This document shows, in pieces, positions 53,201 to 62,123 of a stretch of DNA of 64,000 bases. The stretch lies in assembly GCA_019115985.1 (NCBI GenBank), contig DXCN01000012.1, forward strand, positions 1-64,000, read 5' to 3'. The DNA is from Candidatus Rothia avicola. GTDB lineage: Bacteria > Actinomycetota > Actinomycetes > Actinomycetales > Micrococcaceae. A program made the position numbers and the translations under genes. Each line of letters starts with the position of its first letter. Within the stretch, counting starts at the first letter, position 1. The notes below the pieces were generated by a model, which saw nothing but the letters and a program-made list of their open reading frames with translations, was not told where the DNA came from and made no database searches.

Positions 53201-54505
53201 ATGCGATTTGGCTCAACTCAGCGCTTTGGCGCTTCCCGCTATCAACTGACCGACCATCTAGCAGACTTCCTACAGGGCGGGCGGACGGTCACCCTACTCG
53301 GCTCCACCGGGTCCATTGGCACCCAGGGCGTGCAGGTCATCGACCACCTCAACTCCCTGGCAGGAACCTCCACCGGTAGCGACGACGCTCCCGTGCGCGT
53401 CACCGCCCTCTCAGCAGGCTCCCGCTCCCTGCCCCTGCTGGCAGAGCAGGCCGCCCGCCTGCGTCCGCACCTGGTTGCCACCAGCGGCACCGAAGCGGAC
53501 GCCACCGCCCTGCGCTCGCTGCTGGCCGAGCTGGCACCGGGCTATAGCCCCCAGATTGAGTGGGGCAAGGACGCCGCCACCGCCGCAGCGCGTGCCGGGG
53601 CGGACGTGGTGCTCAACGGCATTACCGGCTCTATCGGTCTGGAACCCACCCTGGCTGCCCTGCAGGCAGGCTCCCAGGTGGCCCTGGCGAACAAGGAATC
53701 GCTGATTGCCGGTGGTGAGCTGGTCAAGGCTGCCGTGGACGCTTCGCCTCTGGATCAGCCCATGATTCCGGTGGATTCTGAGCATTCTGCCCTGGCCCAG
53801 GCACTGGCATCGGGCACCGACCGGGAGATTGACCGGCTGGTGCTGACCGCCTCGGGCGGGCCCTTTAGGGGTATGACCTACGAGCAGCTGCGGGAGGTCA
53901 CCCCGGCGCAGGCTCTGGCCCACCCCACCTGGGACATGGGCCTGGTGGTGACCACCAACTCGGCCTCTATGGTCAACAAGGCCCTGGAGGTGCTGGAGGC
54001 CCACCACCTCTTCGGCATTGATCTAGACCGCATCGACGTGACGGTTCACCGCCAGTCGGTGGTGCATTCTATGGTGCAGTTTGTGGACGGCTCGACCCTA
54101 GCCCAGGCGTCCCCGCCCACCATGCTGCTGCCCATTGCCTTGGGGCTGACCTGGCCCCATCGTATTCCCGGTATCGCGCAGCCCTGCGACTGGTCGCAGG
54201 CTACTGAGTGGACTTTTGATCCCCTGGACAACAAGGCATTCCCCGCGGTGGAGATGATTAAGCGGGCGGGCCAGCGGGGTGGTACCTTCCCGGCTGTGTT
54301 TAATGCGGCTAATGAGGAGGCTGTGGCAGCCTTCCATGCTGGGGCGATTCGGTTTACGGATATGGGGGAGACGACCGCGCAGGTGTTGCAGGAACATGCG
54401 TCGTCGTCTGCTGTGGCTGAGTCTGGTACTTTGACGTTTGAGGCTGTCTTGGAGGCCGAACGCTGGGCCCGGACCCGCGCGAATGAGATTTTGGGGCGGG
54501 GCTAA
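53201..54505 (+). CDS. dxr: 1-deoxy-D-xylulose 5-phosphate reductoisomerase
   Basis: Second step of the MEP isoprenoid pathway: DXP to MEP with NADPH and a divalent metal. NADPH site LLGSTGSIGTQGVQVI near residue 32, ANKESLIAGGELV, the metal/substrate site IPVDSEHSALAQAL, SGGPFRGMTYEQL loop, and the C-terminal helical domain. Length 434 is longer than E. coli's by a 25-residue N-terminal extension. The later pathway gene ispG is at 60939, with rip in between. Confidence 0.95.
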   Translation: MRFGSTQRFGASRYQLTDHLADFLQGGRTVTLLGSTGSIGTQGVQVIDHLNSLAGTSTGSDDAPVRVTALSAGSRSLPLLAEQAARLRPHLVATSGTEADATALRSLLAELAPGYSPQIEWGKDAATAAARAGADVVLNGITGSIGLEPTLAALQAGSQVALANKESLIAGGELVKAAVDASPLDQPMIPVDSEHSALAQALASGTDREIDRLVLTASGGPFRGMTYEQLREVTPAQALAHPTWDMGLVVTTNSASMVNKALEVLEAHHLFGIDLDRIDVTVHRQSVVHSMVQFVDGSTLAQASPPTMLLPIALGLTWPHRIPGIAQPCDWSQATEWTFDPLDNKAFPAVEMIKRAGQRGGTFPAVFNAANEEAVAAFHAGAIRFTDMGETTAQVLQEHASSSAVAESGTLTFEAVLEAERWARTRANEILGRG

Positions 54506-54521
54506 CCCCTGGTAAACGGTT

Positions 54522-54585
54522 GACCCCCTTGGTTCTCTCTTCACCCTGAGAGAATCTCTAGGGTGAAGAGAGAACCAAGGGGGTC
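54522..54585. terminator. perfect 26-bp hairpin between dxr and pflA
   Basis: GACCCCCTTGGTTCTCTCTT CACCCT and the exact complement at 54560-54585, around GAGAGAATCTCT, which itself can pair. A bidirectional terminator for the convergent genes. The stem is unusually long and perfect, enough for RNase III cleavage. Confidence 0.85.
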
Positions 54586-54598
54586 ATAGGTATGGCGC

Positions 54599-55480
54599 CT
54601 AGTAGACGGTCAGGCCCCGGGCCCGGAAAATGTCGCGGGCAGCTTCGGCGGCCCCTTTGCTGGGCGGGTGGACGTCCTTGAGCTTGTAGTCGTAGCCCAG
54701 GGACTCCCACTTGTCGGTACCCATCTGGTGGAAGGGCAGTACTTCAACGCGTTCGACGACGTTGCGCCAGCGGCAGACGATGTCGGCGACCTTTTCGATG
54801 TTGTCAGGATCGTCGGTGTAGCCGGGGACCAGCACAAAGCGGATCCAGATTTTCTTACCCAGGGCTGAGAGTCTGTCGCCAAAGTCGATGGTGGGTTGCA
54901 GGGCACGGCCGGTGAGTTCTCGGTAGACCTTTTCAGAGCCCGACTTCACATCGAGCAGCACCAGGTCAACGTTATCGAGGAACTCGTCTGAGGCGTGGGC
55001 CCCGAGGAAGCCCGATGTATCGATACAGGTGTGGATACCGAGGGATTTGGCGCTCATGAGGATGTTCTCGGCGAAGGGGCGTTGCATGAGAACTTCTCCG
55101 CCTGAGATGGTGATGCCGCCGCCGGTGGCTTTGAAGACCTTGCGCATGCGCTTGATTTTTTTGATGAGGTCGGCTGCCAAGACGGGTTTGCCGTCCTTCA
55201 TGTTGAAGGTGTCGGGGTTATGGCAGTAGAGGCAGCGCAGGGGGCAACCGTTCATGAAGATGGTCATGCGGGTGCCGGGCCCGTCGACGGCGGTGACCAG
55301 TTCCCAGGAGTGCACTGAGCCGAGCTGCCCTTCGCGCATGAGTTTGAGCTGGGCGCTGCGTTCGAGTTCGGTGAGTTCGCCCAGGCCCCAGGTGCCTGCC
55401 CCGGAATGCCGGTCCGCCGGCGGAGCAAATGCTAGCTCGCCGGCGGTATCGGTTATCTCGTGAGAGATATCAAGTGACAT
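54599..55480 (-). CDS. pflA: pyruvate formate-lyase activating enzyme
   Basis: Radical-SAM enzyme that pulls a hydrogen from the glycine of pyruvate formate-lyase. The cluster motif CPLRCLYCHNPDTF (CX3CX2C) is at about residue 80, then GGGITISGGEVLMQ (SAM binding), IDTSGFLGA and WIRFVLVPGYTDD. Length 293, with about 45 N-terminal residues more than E. coli PflA. It ends a minus-strand group pflB, radical-domain gene, pflA; the gap to the middle gene is 9 bases. Confidence 0.95.
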   Translation of the reverse strand: MSLDISHEITDTAGELAFAPPADRHSGAGTWGLGELTELERSAQLKLMREGQLGSVHSWELVTAVDGPGTRMTIFMNGCPLRCLYCHNPDTFNMKDGKPVLAADLIKKIKRMRKVFKATGGGITISGGEVLMQRPFAENILMSAKSLGIHTCIDTSGFLGAHASDEFLDNVDLVLLDVKSGSEKVYRELTGRALQPTIDFGDRLSALGKKIWIRFVLVPGYTDDPDNIEKVADIVCRWRNVVERVEVLPFHQMGTDKWESLGYDYKLKDVHPPSKGAAEAARDIFRARGLTVY

Positions 55481-55489
55481 GAAGAATCA

Positions 55490-55741
55490 CTAGGCTCCGT
55501 GGTGGAAGGTGCGGGAGAGGACGTCCAGCTGCTGTTCGCGGGTGAGGCGCACGAAGTTGACGGCGTAGCCCGAGACACGGACGGTCAGGTTGGGGTACTT
55601 GTCGGGGTTCTCCATGGCGTCCTCAAGGGTTTCGCGGTTAAGGACGTTGATGTTGGCGTGGTAGAGGCCCTTGGGGGCGGTCTTGTTGGCGCGGTTTGCC
55701 TTCATGGAAGCGAGGCGCTCTTCGTAGGTCTTGACGGCCAT
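55490..55741 (-). CDS. grcA: stand-alone glycyl-radical domain (GrcA-like) of split PFL
   Basis: An 83-residue protein equal to the C-terminal end of Pfl[21 protein letters not shown], then [20 protein letters not shown] with the radical Gly in RVSGYAV, and [17 protein letters not shown]. The adjacent PflB core lacks this part, so the two chains must join to form an active enzyme, as YfiD/GrcA does for damaged PFL in E. coli. The N-terminal 25 residues are basic. AAGGAG before the ATG. It is followed at once by pflA. Confidence 0.92.
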   Translation of the reverse strand: MAVKTYEERLASMKANRANKTAPKGLYHANINVLNRETLEDAMENPDKYPNLTVRVSGYAVNFVRLTREQQLDVLSRTFHHGA

Positions 55742-55778
55742 GATGTTCTCCTTAGTAGTTAGATGAGGTCGTAGGCCC

Positions 55779-55844
55779 GGTAGAGGGGTGCCAGCCAGCT
55801 GGCTCGGGGCTGGCGTTTAGGGTGCTGGCTGGCGCCCCTCTACC
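55779..55844. repeat. 19-bp-arm hairpin between PFL core and radical-domain genes (family 2, copy D)
   Basis: GGTAGAGGGGTGCCAGCCA and TGGCTGGCGCCCCTCTACC (one G-U) around a 28-base loop that contains GCTGGCTCGGGGCTGGCG, identical to 22535-22552. It separates pflB from grcA and may act as a partial terminator or RNA-processing site setting their ratio. Confidence 0.75.
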
Positions 55845-55869
55845 TGGGTTACTGCGGGTTTATTGAGTT

Positions 55870-57987
55870 TTAGTCCTCTTCAGGAATGAATCCTGCGTCC
55901 AGGATTCCGACCAGGTTGGTGACCTGTTCCTCCTTGGTGCGGCCGAGGGCGGTGGGGGTGATGGTGTTGGTCAGGGAGATGCCGTCGAGGGCGTCTTCGT
56001 AGTCCAGCTTGCCGACCGAGAGCATGGAGGCGACCATGCCGTGGGTGTCCATACCGTTTTCGGGGTTGGCGCCGGGGGAGAAGGGGGTGCCTGCGCGGTG
56101 GCCGGAGGGGAAGTTACCGGTTGCCTTGCCGTAGACCACGTTGGAGGTGATGGTTAGCACCGACTGGGTGGGGATGGCGTCGCGGTAGAGGGGGATGGCC
56201 TTGATTTTCTCCATGATGGTGTGGACGATGGTGGCGGCGATGTCGTCGGCGCGGTCGTCGTCGTTGCCGTAGGCGGGGAAGTCGCCTTCAGTGATGTAGT
56301 CGACGATGAGGCCGGTGTCGTCGCGGACGGGGGTGACGGTGGCGTACTTGATGGCGGAGAGGGAGTCGGCGACGATGGAGAGGCCGGCGATGCCGCAGCC
56401 CATGGCTCGGATGATGTCCGAGTCGTGCAGGGCCATTTCGATAGATTCGTAGGCGTACTTATCGTGGCTGTAGTGGATGATGTTGAGGGCTTCCACGTAG
56501 GTGGCGATGACCCAGTCGAGCATTTCTTCGTACTTGAGCCAGACTTCGTCGAAGTCGAGGGGGCCGTCGCCCTTGATGGGTTCGTAGCCTTCGACGATGA
56601 GTTTGCCGGTCATTTCGTCGCGTCCGCCGTTGATGGCGTAGAGCAGGGCTTTGGCGGCATTGACGCGGGCGCCGAAGAACTGCATCTGCTTGCCGATTTT
56701 CATGGGGGAGACGCAGCAGGCGATGGCGACGTCGTCGCCCCACTGTTCACGAATCTGGGGGTCTGATTCGTATTGGATGGAGGAGGTTTCGATGGAGATG
56801 GCGGAGCAGAATTCCTTGTAGCCGGTGGGTAGGTTTTCGTCCCAGAAGATGGTGATGTTGGGTTCGGGGGCGGGGCCTAGGTTGCGGAGGGTCTGTAGCA
56901 GGCGGAAGGAGGTTTTGGTGACGAGGGTGCGGCCGTCGTCGGCGAAGCCGCCGTCTGACCAGGTGGCCCAGTAGGGGTCGCCTGAGAAGATCTGGTCGTA
57001 GTCGATGGTGCGGAGGAAGCGGACGATGCGGAGTTTGATGACGAGGGCGTCAATCATTTCCTGGGCGTCGGTTTCGGTGATGAGGCCGGCGGCGAGGTCA
57101 CGTTCGAAGTAGACGTCGAGGAAGCCTGAGAGGCGGCCGATGGACATGGCAGCGCCGTCCTGGGATTTGACGGAGGCTAGGTAAGCAAAGTAGGTCCACT
57201 GCACGGCTTCTTGGGCGGTGCGGGCGGGGCCGGAGATGTCGAAGCCGTAGAGGGCCGCCATCTTCTTGAGCCGCTTCAAAGCCTTAATCTGCTCGGAGTG
57301 CTCTTCGCGGTAGCGGGCCCAGTGCTCGGAGAAGCCTTGATCGGCAACGGCGTGCTTGGCGCGTTCTTTGTCGGCGATGAGGTTGTCGACGCCGTAGAGG
57401 GCTACTCGGCGGTAGTCGCCGATGATGCGGCCGCGGCCGTAGGCGTCGGGTAGGCCGGTGATGATGTGGGAGGAGCGGGCGGCGCGGATGCGGGGGGTGT
57501 AGATGTCGAAGACGGCCTCGTTGTGGGTCTTGCGGTACTCGGTGAAGATTTTCTTGATGTTTTCGTCGGGTTCTTTACCGGCTTCGCGAATGGCAGTTTC
57601 GACCATGCGCCAGCCGCCGTTGGGCATCATGGCGCGCTTGAGGGGCACGTCGGTTTGGAGGCCGACGATGACGTTGTCGTCATCTGAGATGTAGCCTGCG
57701 GGGAAGGCGTCGATTTCGGCGGGGGTGTGGGTGTCTACGTCGTAGACACGGTTTTTGCGTTCGACGGAGAGGTAGTTCTTTTCGAGGGTATCCCAGACAC
57801 GCAGGGTCTTGTCGGTGGGCCCGGCGAGGAAGGCAGCGTCGCCTTCGTAGGGGGTGTAGTTTGCAAGGACGAAGCCGCGCACGTCGATGCTGTCTTGCCA
57901 GGGGCCGGGGGCGAAGCCTTCCCAGGCGGTGGCGGATTGTTCGTTGACAAAGACTCCCGTAGTGGGGGCTTCAACCTGTGCAGTCAT
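55870..57987 (-). CDS. pflB: pyruvate formate-lyase core subunit (no glycyl-radical domain)
   Basis: Converts pyruvate and CoA to acetyl-CoA and formate without oxygen. The catalytic pair is in AIACCVSPMKIGKQMQFFGAR (about residue 415), with the family TWSDGGFADDGRTLVTKTSFR and THGMVASMLSVGKLDYEDA near the end. It stops at LVGILDAGFIPEED, about 55 residues short of E. coli PflB (760), exactly where the glycyl-radical segment should follow; that segment is a separate gene 129 bases downstream. Length 705. GAGGAG precedes the ATG. Divergent from rip. Confidence 0.95.
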   Translation of the reverse strand: MTAQVEAPTTGVFVNEQSATAWEGFAPGPWQDSIDVRGFVLANYTPYEGDAAFLAGPTDKTLRVWDTLEKNYLSVERKNRVYDVDTHTPAEIDAFPAGYISDDDNVIVGLQTDVPLKRAMMPNGGWRMVETAIREAGKEPDENIKKIFTEYRKTHNEAVFDIYTPRIRAARSSHIITGLPDAYGRGRIIGDYRRVALYGVDNLIADKERAKHAVADQGFSEHWARYREEHSEQIKALKRLKKMAALYGFDISGPARTAQEAVQWTYFAYLASVKSQDGAAMSIGRLSGFLDVYFERDLAAGLITETDAQEMIDALVIKLRIVRFLRTIDYDQIFSGDPYWATWSDGGFADDGRTLVTKTSFRLLQTLRNLGPAPEPNITIFWDENLPTGYKEFCSAISIETSSIQYESDPQIREQWGDDVAIACCVSPMKIGKQMQFFGARVNAAKALLYAINGGRDEMTGKLIVEGYEPIKGDGPLDFDEVWLKYEEMLDWVIATYVEALNIIHYSHDKYAYESIEMALHDSDIIRAMGCGIAGLSIVADSLSAIKYATVTPVRDDTGLIVDYITEGDFPAYGNDDDRADDIAATIVHTIMEKIKAIPLYRDAIPTQSVLTITSNVVYGKATGNFPSGHRAGTPFSPGANPENGMDTHGMVASMLSVGKLDYEDALDGISLTNTITPTALGRTKEEQVTNLVGILDAGFIPEED

Positions 57988-58411
57988 GATGAGTGCTCCT
58001 CGTGAAGTGATGGGGTAGCGCCTTTGCTGAGGCGGCGCGTTTTCTTCTTTTATTCTGCCTAGTTTGCCCGGTAAAACAAAATAGGTATAGAAAATGCTTA
58101 AAAATGCGTGGTTATGCTACTGGTCGATATTTTCGCAGGTCAAAGCAGATATATAGGGTGGTTTTCCGTAGTTATGTCACCTGCTGCCCCCTCAAGCGAG
58201 CATTAGAAAATCCCTCTTTGACACTTTGTGACGTAAAGGCCTTTTTGACCCAAAAGTAAAGGTAGAAACCACCTCAAAGCCCTGCTCGCCCTCCCTCTTT
58301 GTGGGCAAACTCCAAGGCCACCTAAGGCGACAGTTCCCAGCCTCATGGCGTACTCTGGCAGATGACCTGCCCAACCACCACGGGCGCCGCATCTACAAGG
58401 AGCACCCTCGC
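57988..58411. promoter_or_regulatory. divergent promoter region of pflB and rip
   Basis: 424 bases with no gene. AT-rich between 58060 and 58260. On the minus strand TTTACC, 17 bp, TAAAAG could drive pflB; on the plus strand TTGACA (58218) and TTGACC (58246) are possible -35 elements for rip. I see no clear Rex, FNR or CRP palindrome, though oxygen or redox control of pflB would be expected. Confidence 0.35.
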
Positions 58412-59758
58412 GTGACCGTCCTACTGTTCATTATCGGTGTAGTGTTGATGGCCCTGGCTATCGCCGCCTCTATCGCCCTGCACGAGCTGGGGCACCTGGT
58501 GCCCGCCAAACTCTATGGCGTGCGCGTACCCCAGTACATGATTGGGTTCGGCAAGACCCTTTTCTCGTGGCGGCGCGGCGAAACCGAGTACGGCTTCAAG
58601 GCCCTGCCCCTGGGCGGTTATATCTCGATGATTGGCATGTACCCACCCGGCAAAGACGGGGCGGACGGACGCGCCGGTGGCACCAGCCCCCTCCAGCAGC
58701 TTGCCCGCGAGGCAAGGGAGGCGGACGCCGAGCGCATCACCGAGGCAGACCAGGGCAGGCTCTTCTACCAGCTCCCGGTCTACAAGCGCATCATCATTAT
58801 GCTGGGCGGGCCTTTCATGAACCTGCTCATCGGTGTGGTAGCAACCGCGGTGCTCGTGATCGGCTTTGGCTCCTACCAGCCGACCACCAGCGTCCAAACC
58901 GTTGCCCAGTGCGTACAAACCGTTGATTCCACCAGCGCCGACACCGCTAACTCCACCGAGTGTGGGATCGAAGACCCCCAATCTCCTGCCAATGCAGCAG
59001 GGCTGCAACCTGGGGATACCATCACCGTCTTTGCCGGGCAGACCATCACCAGCTGGGACCAGCTCACCGAACTGATTCGCACCAACGCCGACACCGAGGT
59101 GCCCCTCACCGTTGAGCGCGCCGGGCAGAGCCTAGAGCTCACCATCACCCCCATGCTGACCGTGCGTCCCATCTACGACGAGCTGACCGGAACCTATCTG
59201 ACCAACTCCGATGGCAGCTATCAGACCCAGGAGGTTGGCTTCATCGGCATCGGCCCCACCAGTGAGCTGACCCCCGGAACAATCGGCGAGGTGTTGCCCA
59301 CTGTTGGTGAATCACTGGAGCGCATCGGGGCAACCCTGATTAAGCTACCCGCCCGCGTCTACGGGGTAGCGGTTACTCTGGTGACCAACGGCGAGCGCGA
59401 CGCTAACAGCCCGGTCTCAGTTGTGGGAGTGGGCCGCATCGCCGGGGAAATTGCCGCCCACGACCAGATTATTCTGCGCGATAAGGCAGCCTCCCTGGTG
59501 TCCCTGGTTGCCCAGATGAACCTCATGCTCTTTGCCTTCAACCTCATCCCCCTACTGCCCCTCGACGGCGGGCACGTGCTGGGCGCCCTTTGGGAGGGCT
59601 TCCGCCGCAAGAGCGCCAAGCTGCTCAGACTACCCGACCCCGGCCCCTTCGACCCGGTCAAGCTGCTACCTCTGACCTACGTGGTAGCGGGCGCTTTCTT
59701 GCTCATGAGCGTGATTTTGGTGGCCGCTGATATCTTCAAGCCGGTGAGTATTTTGTAG
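58412..59758 (+). CDS. rip: site-2 protease RIP (RseP/Rip1-like)
   Basis: Intramembrane zinc metalloprotease that cleaves anti-sigma factors and similar membrane proteins. HELGH at residues 24-28 in the first helix, the GYISMIGMYPPG region, one PDZ domain (NAAGLQPGDTITVFAGQTI), and the third helix with NLIPLLPLDGGHVLGAL (LDG motif Asp). Length 448. I chose GTG 58412, which has AAGGAG nine bases ahead and starts right at the first helix; the frame is open to 58301. The dxr-rip-ispG order of actinobacteria is kept but is interrupted by the pfl group and a DUF3800 gene. Confidence 0.93.
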   Translation: MTVLLFIIGVVLMALAIAASIALHELGHLVPAKLYGVRVPQYMIGFGKTLFSWRRGETEYGFKALPLGGYISMIGMYPPGKDGADGRAGGTSPLQQLAREAREADAERITEADQGRLFYQLPVYKRIIIMLGGPFMNLLIGVVATAVLVIGFGSYQPTTSVQTVAQCVQTVDSTSADTANSTECGIEDPQSPANAAGLQPGDTITVFAGQTITSWDQLTELIRTNADTEVPLTVERAGQSLELTITPMLTVRPIYDELTGTYLTNSDGSYQTQEVGFIGIGPTSELTPGTIGEVLPTVGESLERIGATLIKLPARVYGVAVTLVTNGERDANSPVSVVGVGRIAGEIAAHDQIILRDKAASLVSLVAQMNLMLFAFNLIPLLPLDGGHVLGALWEGFRRKSAKLLRLPDPGPFDPVKLLPLTYVVAGAFLLMSVILVAADIFKPVSIL

Positions 59759-59800
59759 GGGGTAGAGCGGACGCGGTGGGGATGCCCTCTAACCGACTAA

Positions 59801-59968
59801 TCCTTCTTGAGCTCGCGCTGGGGGGCTCGCGGTTTATTGATGCTAGCCTCACAAGCTCAGCTAGTTGATAGCTGGCTTGTTGTAGCGCTCGCACTTGAAA
59901 ATTATTACCGCGCGGCATAAAGTTGGTAGTGCGGATCCCCTCTCCCGTACGTGGAGAATCAGGGGATC
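59801..59968. repeat. intergenic segment related to the family 2 hairpins, with a terminal hairpin
   Basis: GCTCGCGCTGGGG (59811-59823) is the complement of a block in the 22510-22682 element; CTTG and GGCTC flank it in both. Further on, GGATCCCC/GGGGATC with inner TCTCC/GGAGA (59933-59968) is a likely bidirectional terminator of the convergent rip and DUF3800 genes. Confidence 0.4.
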
Positions 59969-59975
59969 TAGCTGT

Positions 59976-60665
59976 TTAACGCTCTGGTAACTGGATAGGG
60001 GCCCTCCGTGGGTCTCTTGCCGCTAGATAGTCTTGGTACCAGTCCCAGGCAAACTCTTGACTTTCATGCCGGTTGATAGCGCTGTAGGCACTCCAGGCTA
60101 CCAAATCAGCCATCTGAATTAGTTGGGAATCCTTGGAACTCAGCATTACCGGGTCTTCGATGATGTTTCTGCCCTGTAGCTTCAGCTCTCTATGTATGTG
60201 GCGATACATATCATCTTCACCATCTAGGTAGATTTGCCCAAGCGAATTATCAATCTTTAGGTGACCATCAATATCTGCTACAAGCAGCCTGTACAGGTCG
60301 GTTCTAGTTTGGGCAAAATCTTCTGGCTTCCCCTTGTGATAGCACGCGCCCACGCGAATGCCACGGATGCTAGAAATTTGTTGAAGACATTCTTGAGCAA
60401 TGAACTTTCCGAAGTCTTTCTTGAAGGGGGTTCCGTCTGGGCCTCGAAATTCATCGGGAAATCTTTTTGACAGGTCGCCACGACCGTTGGCGAATTCAGT
60501 GGTATGGAGCTCTTTATCAACAGGAATCTTGTATTGACACCAAAGATGTTTTCTGAAATTGAGCCAGGCTCTCATGACGTCATGCCATTCATACTGCGAA
60601 AATTCGATCCAGCCGTAAACGACTAACCCTGACTGTGGGCGTCCAGAGTCATCGATATAAATCAT
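59976..60665 (-). CDS. DUF3800 domain protein
   Basis: DUF3800 proteins have an RNase H-like fold with conserved acidic residues and are common on phages, plasmids and islands. Seen here: MIYIDDSGRPQSGLVVYGWI at the start (Asp pair), KELHTTEFANGRGDLS, a middle LDGEDDMYRHIHRELKLQGR and the closing SKDSQLIQMADLVAWSAYSA (DxxQL.xADL). Length 229 from ATG 60665; the frame runs to 60788, and a TTG at 60689 behind GGAGG is another option. AT-rich codons and a position breaking rip-ispG point to transfer. Function unknown; nuclease activity is only suspected. Confidence 0.8.
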   Translation of the reverse strand: MIYIDDSGRPQSGLVVYGWIEFSQYEWHDVMRAWLNFRKHLWCQYKIPVDKELHTTEFANGRGDLSKRFPDEFRGPDGTPFKKDFGKFIAQECLQQISSIRGIRVGACYHKGKPEDFAQTRTDLYRLLVADIDGHLKIDNSLGQIYLDGEDDMYRHIHRELKLQGRNIIEDPVMLSSKDSQLIQMADLVAWSAYSAINRHESQEFAWDWYQDYLAARDPRRAPIQLPER

Positions 60666-60938
60666 TTTCGGCTCTGATCTAGCGCGCAAAGCACCTCCAT
60701 CGAAGTGCCGAATATATATCCCATATAACCATACATTAGAACTTATGTTCGATATTTTTAAGTTGATACTTCCAGGTCGTGATTCCAAGGTTGAACGGCT
60801 TCACTTTCCGCTCTCTTGCCTGAGCGGTCTCTCTGCTGTGTGCTTTACCTCAACCGCTCTTTGAACTGAAGCGTGGCACAATAGATAGTTGAACAGGTGC
60901 GCAATGACCGCACCGCCAAAGAACCTTTGGAGGAAGAT

Positions 60939-62102
60939 GTGACCTCGGTCGCCCTTGGAATGCCCGCTGCTCCGCCGCCCGTTTTGGCCCCGCGCCGTAA
61001 AACCCGCCAGTTTAAGGTCGGTAGCGTAGGCGTTGGCTCAGAATCTCCTATCTCGGTGCAGTCCATGACCACCACCAAAACCCACGACATCGGCGCGACC
61101 CTGCAGCAGATTGCCGAGCTGACCGCAGCTGGTTGCGATATCGTGCGCGTTGCCTGCCCCACCGATAAGGACGCAGAAGCCCTACCCATTATCGCCAAGC
61201 AGTCCCAGATTCCCGTTATTGCCGATATTCACTTCCAGCCCAAGTACGTCTTTGCCGCCATCGAGGCTGGCTGCGGCGCTGTGCGCGTGAACCCCGGCAA
61301 CATCCGTAAGTTCGATGACCAGGTTAAGGAAATCGCTGCAGCGGCTAAGGATCACGGCACCTCGATCCGTATCGGTGTGAACGCCGGTTCGCTCGATAAG
61401 CGCCTGCTGGAGAAGTACGGTAAGGCAACCCCCGAGGCGCTCGTCGAATCAGCGGTGTGGGAGGCTTCCCTCTTTGAGGAGCACGGCTTCCAGGACTTCA
61501 AGATTTCGGTTAAGCATAACGACCCCGTCATTATGGTTGAGGCCTACCGCCAGCTGGCTGCCGCAGGGGATTGGCCCCTGCACCTGGGCGTCACCGAAGC
61601 TGGCCCCGCCTTCCAGGGCACCATCAAGTCAGCTACCGCCTTTGGCGCCCTGCTGTCTGAGGGTATCGGCGATACCATCCGTGTTTCCCTCTCAGCGCCC
61701 CCGGTTGAAGAGGTCAAGGTTGGCTCCCAGATTTTGGAGTCCCTGAACCTGCGCCCCCGTAAGCTCGACATTGTCTCCTGCCCCTCCTGCGGCCGTGCCC
61801 AGGTGAACGTGTGGGAACTGGCCGAAAACGTCACCAAGGGTCTGGAAGGCATGAAGGTGCCCCTGCGCGTAGCCGTCATGGGCTGCGTTGTGAACGGCCC
61901 CGGTGAAGCTCGCGAAGCTGACCTGGGTGTCGCCTCCGGTAACGGCAAGGGCCAGATCTTCGTCAAGGGTGAGGTGATCAAGACCGTGCCCGAAGAAGAC
62001 ATCGTGCAGACCCTGATTGAAGAGGCCAACCGCATCGCCCGCGAGATGGAAGAACGCGGCGAGATTGACCTTTCAGGCGAACCCACCGTCTCAGTCTCCT
62101 AA
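60939..62102 (+). CDS. ispG: 4-hydroxy-3-methylbut-2-en-1-yl diphosphate synthase
   Basis: Iron-sulphur enzyme of the MEP pathway that opens the cyclic diphosphate to HMBPP. The TIM barrel has [39 protein letters not shown] and [17 protein letters not shown]; the cluster domain has [15 protein letters not shown] and [20 protein letters not shown] (three Cys and the catalytic Glu). Length 387 from GTG 60939, directly after GGAGGAAGAT; an earlier in-frame GTG at 60897 lacks a site. Confidence 0.96.
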   Translation: MTSVALGMPAAPPPVLAPRRKTRQFKVGSVGVGSESPISVQSMTTTKTHDIGATLQQIAELTAAGCDIVRVACPTDKDAEALPIIAKQSQIPVIADIHFQPKYVFAAIEAGCGAVRVNPGNIRKFDDQVKEIAAAAKDHGTSIRIGVNAGSLDKRLLEKYGKATPEALVESAVWEASLFEEHGFQDFKISVKHNDPVIMVEAYRQLAAAGDWPLHLGVTEAGPAFQGTIKSATAFGALLSEGIGDTIRVSLSAPPVEEVKVGSQILESLNLRPRKLDIVSCPSCGRAQVNVWELAENVTKGLEGMKVPLRVAVMGCVVNGPGEAREADLGVASGNGKGQIFVKGEVIKTVPEEDIVQTLIEEANRIAREMEERGEIDLSGEPTVSVS

Positions 62103-62123
62103 GCAGCTGAAGAAAAGCCCACC

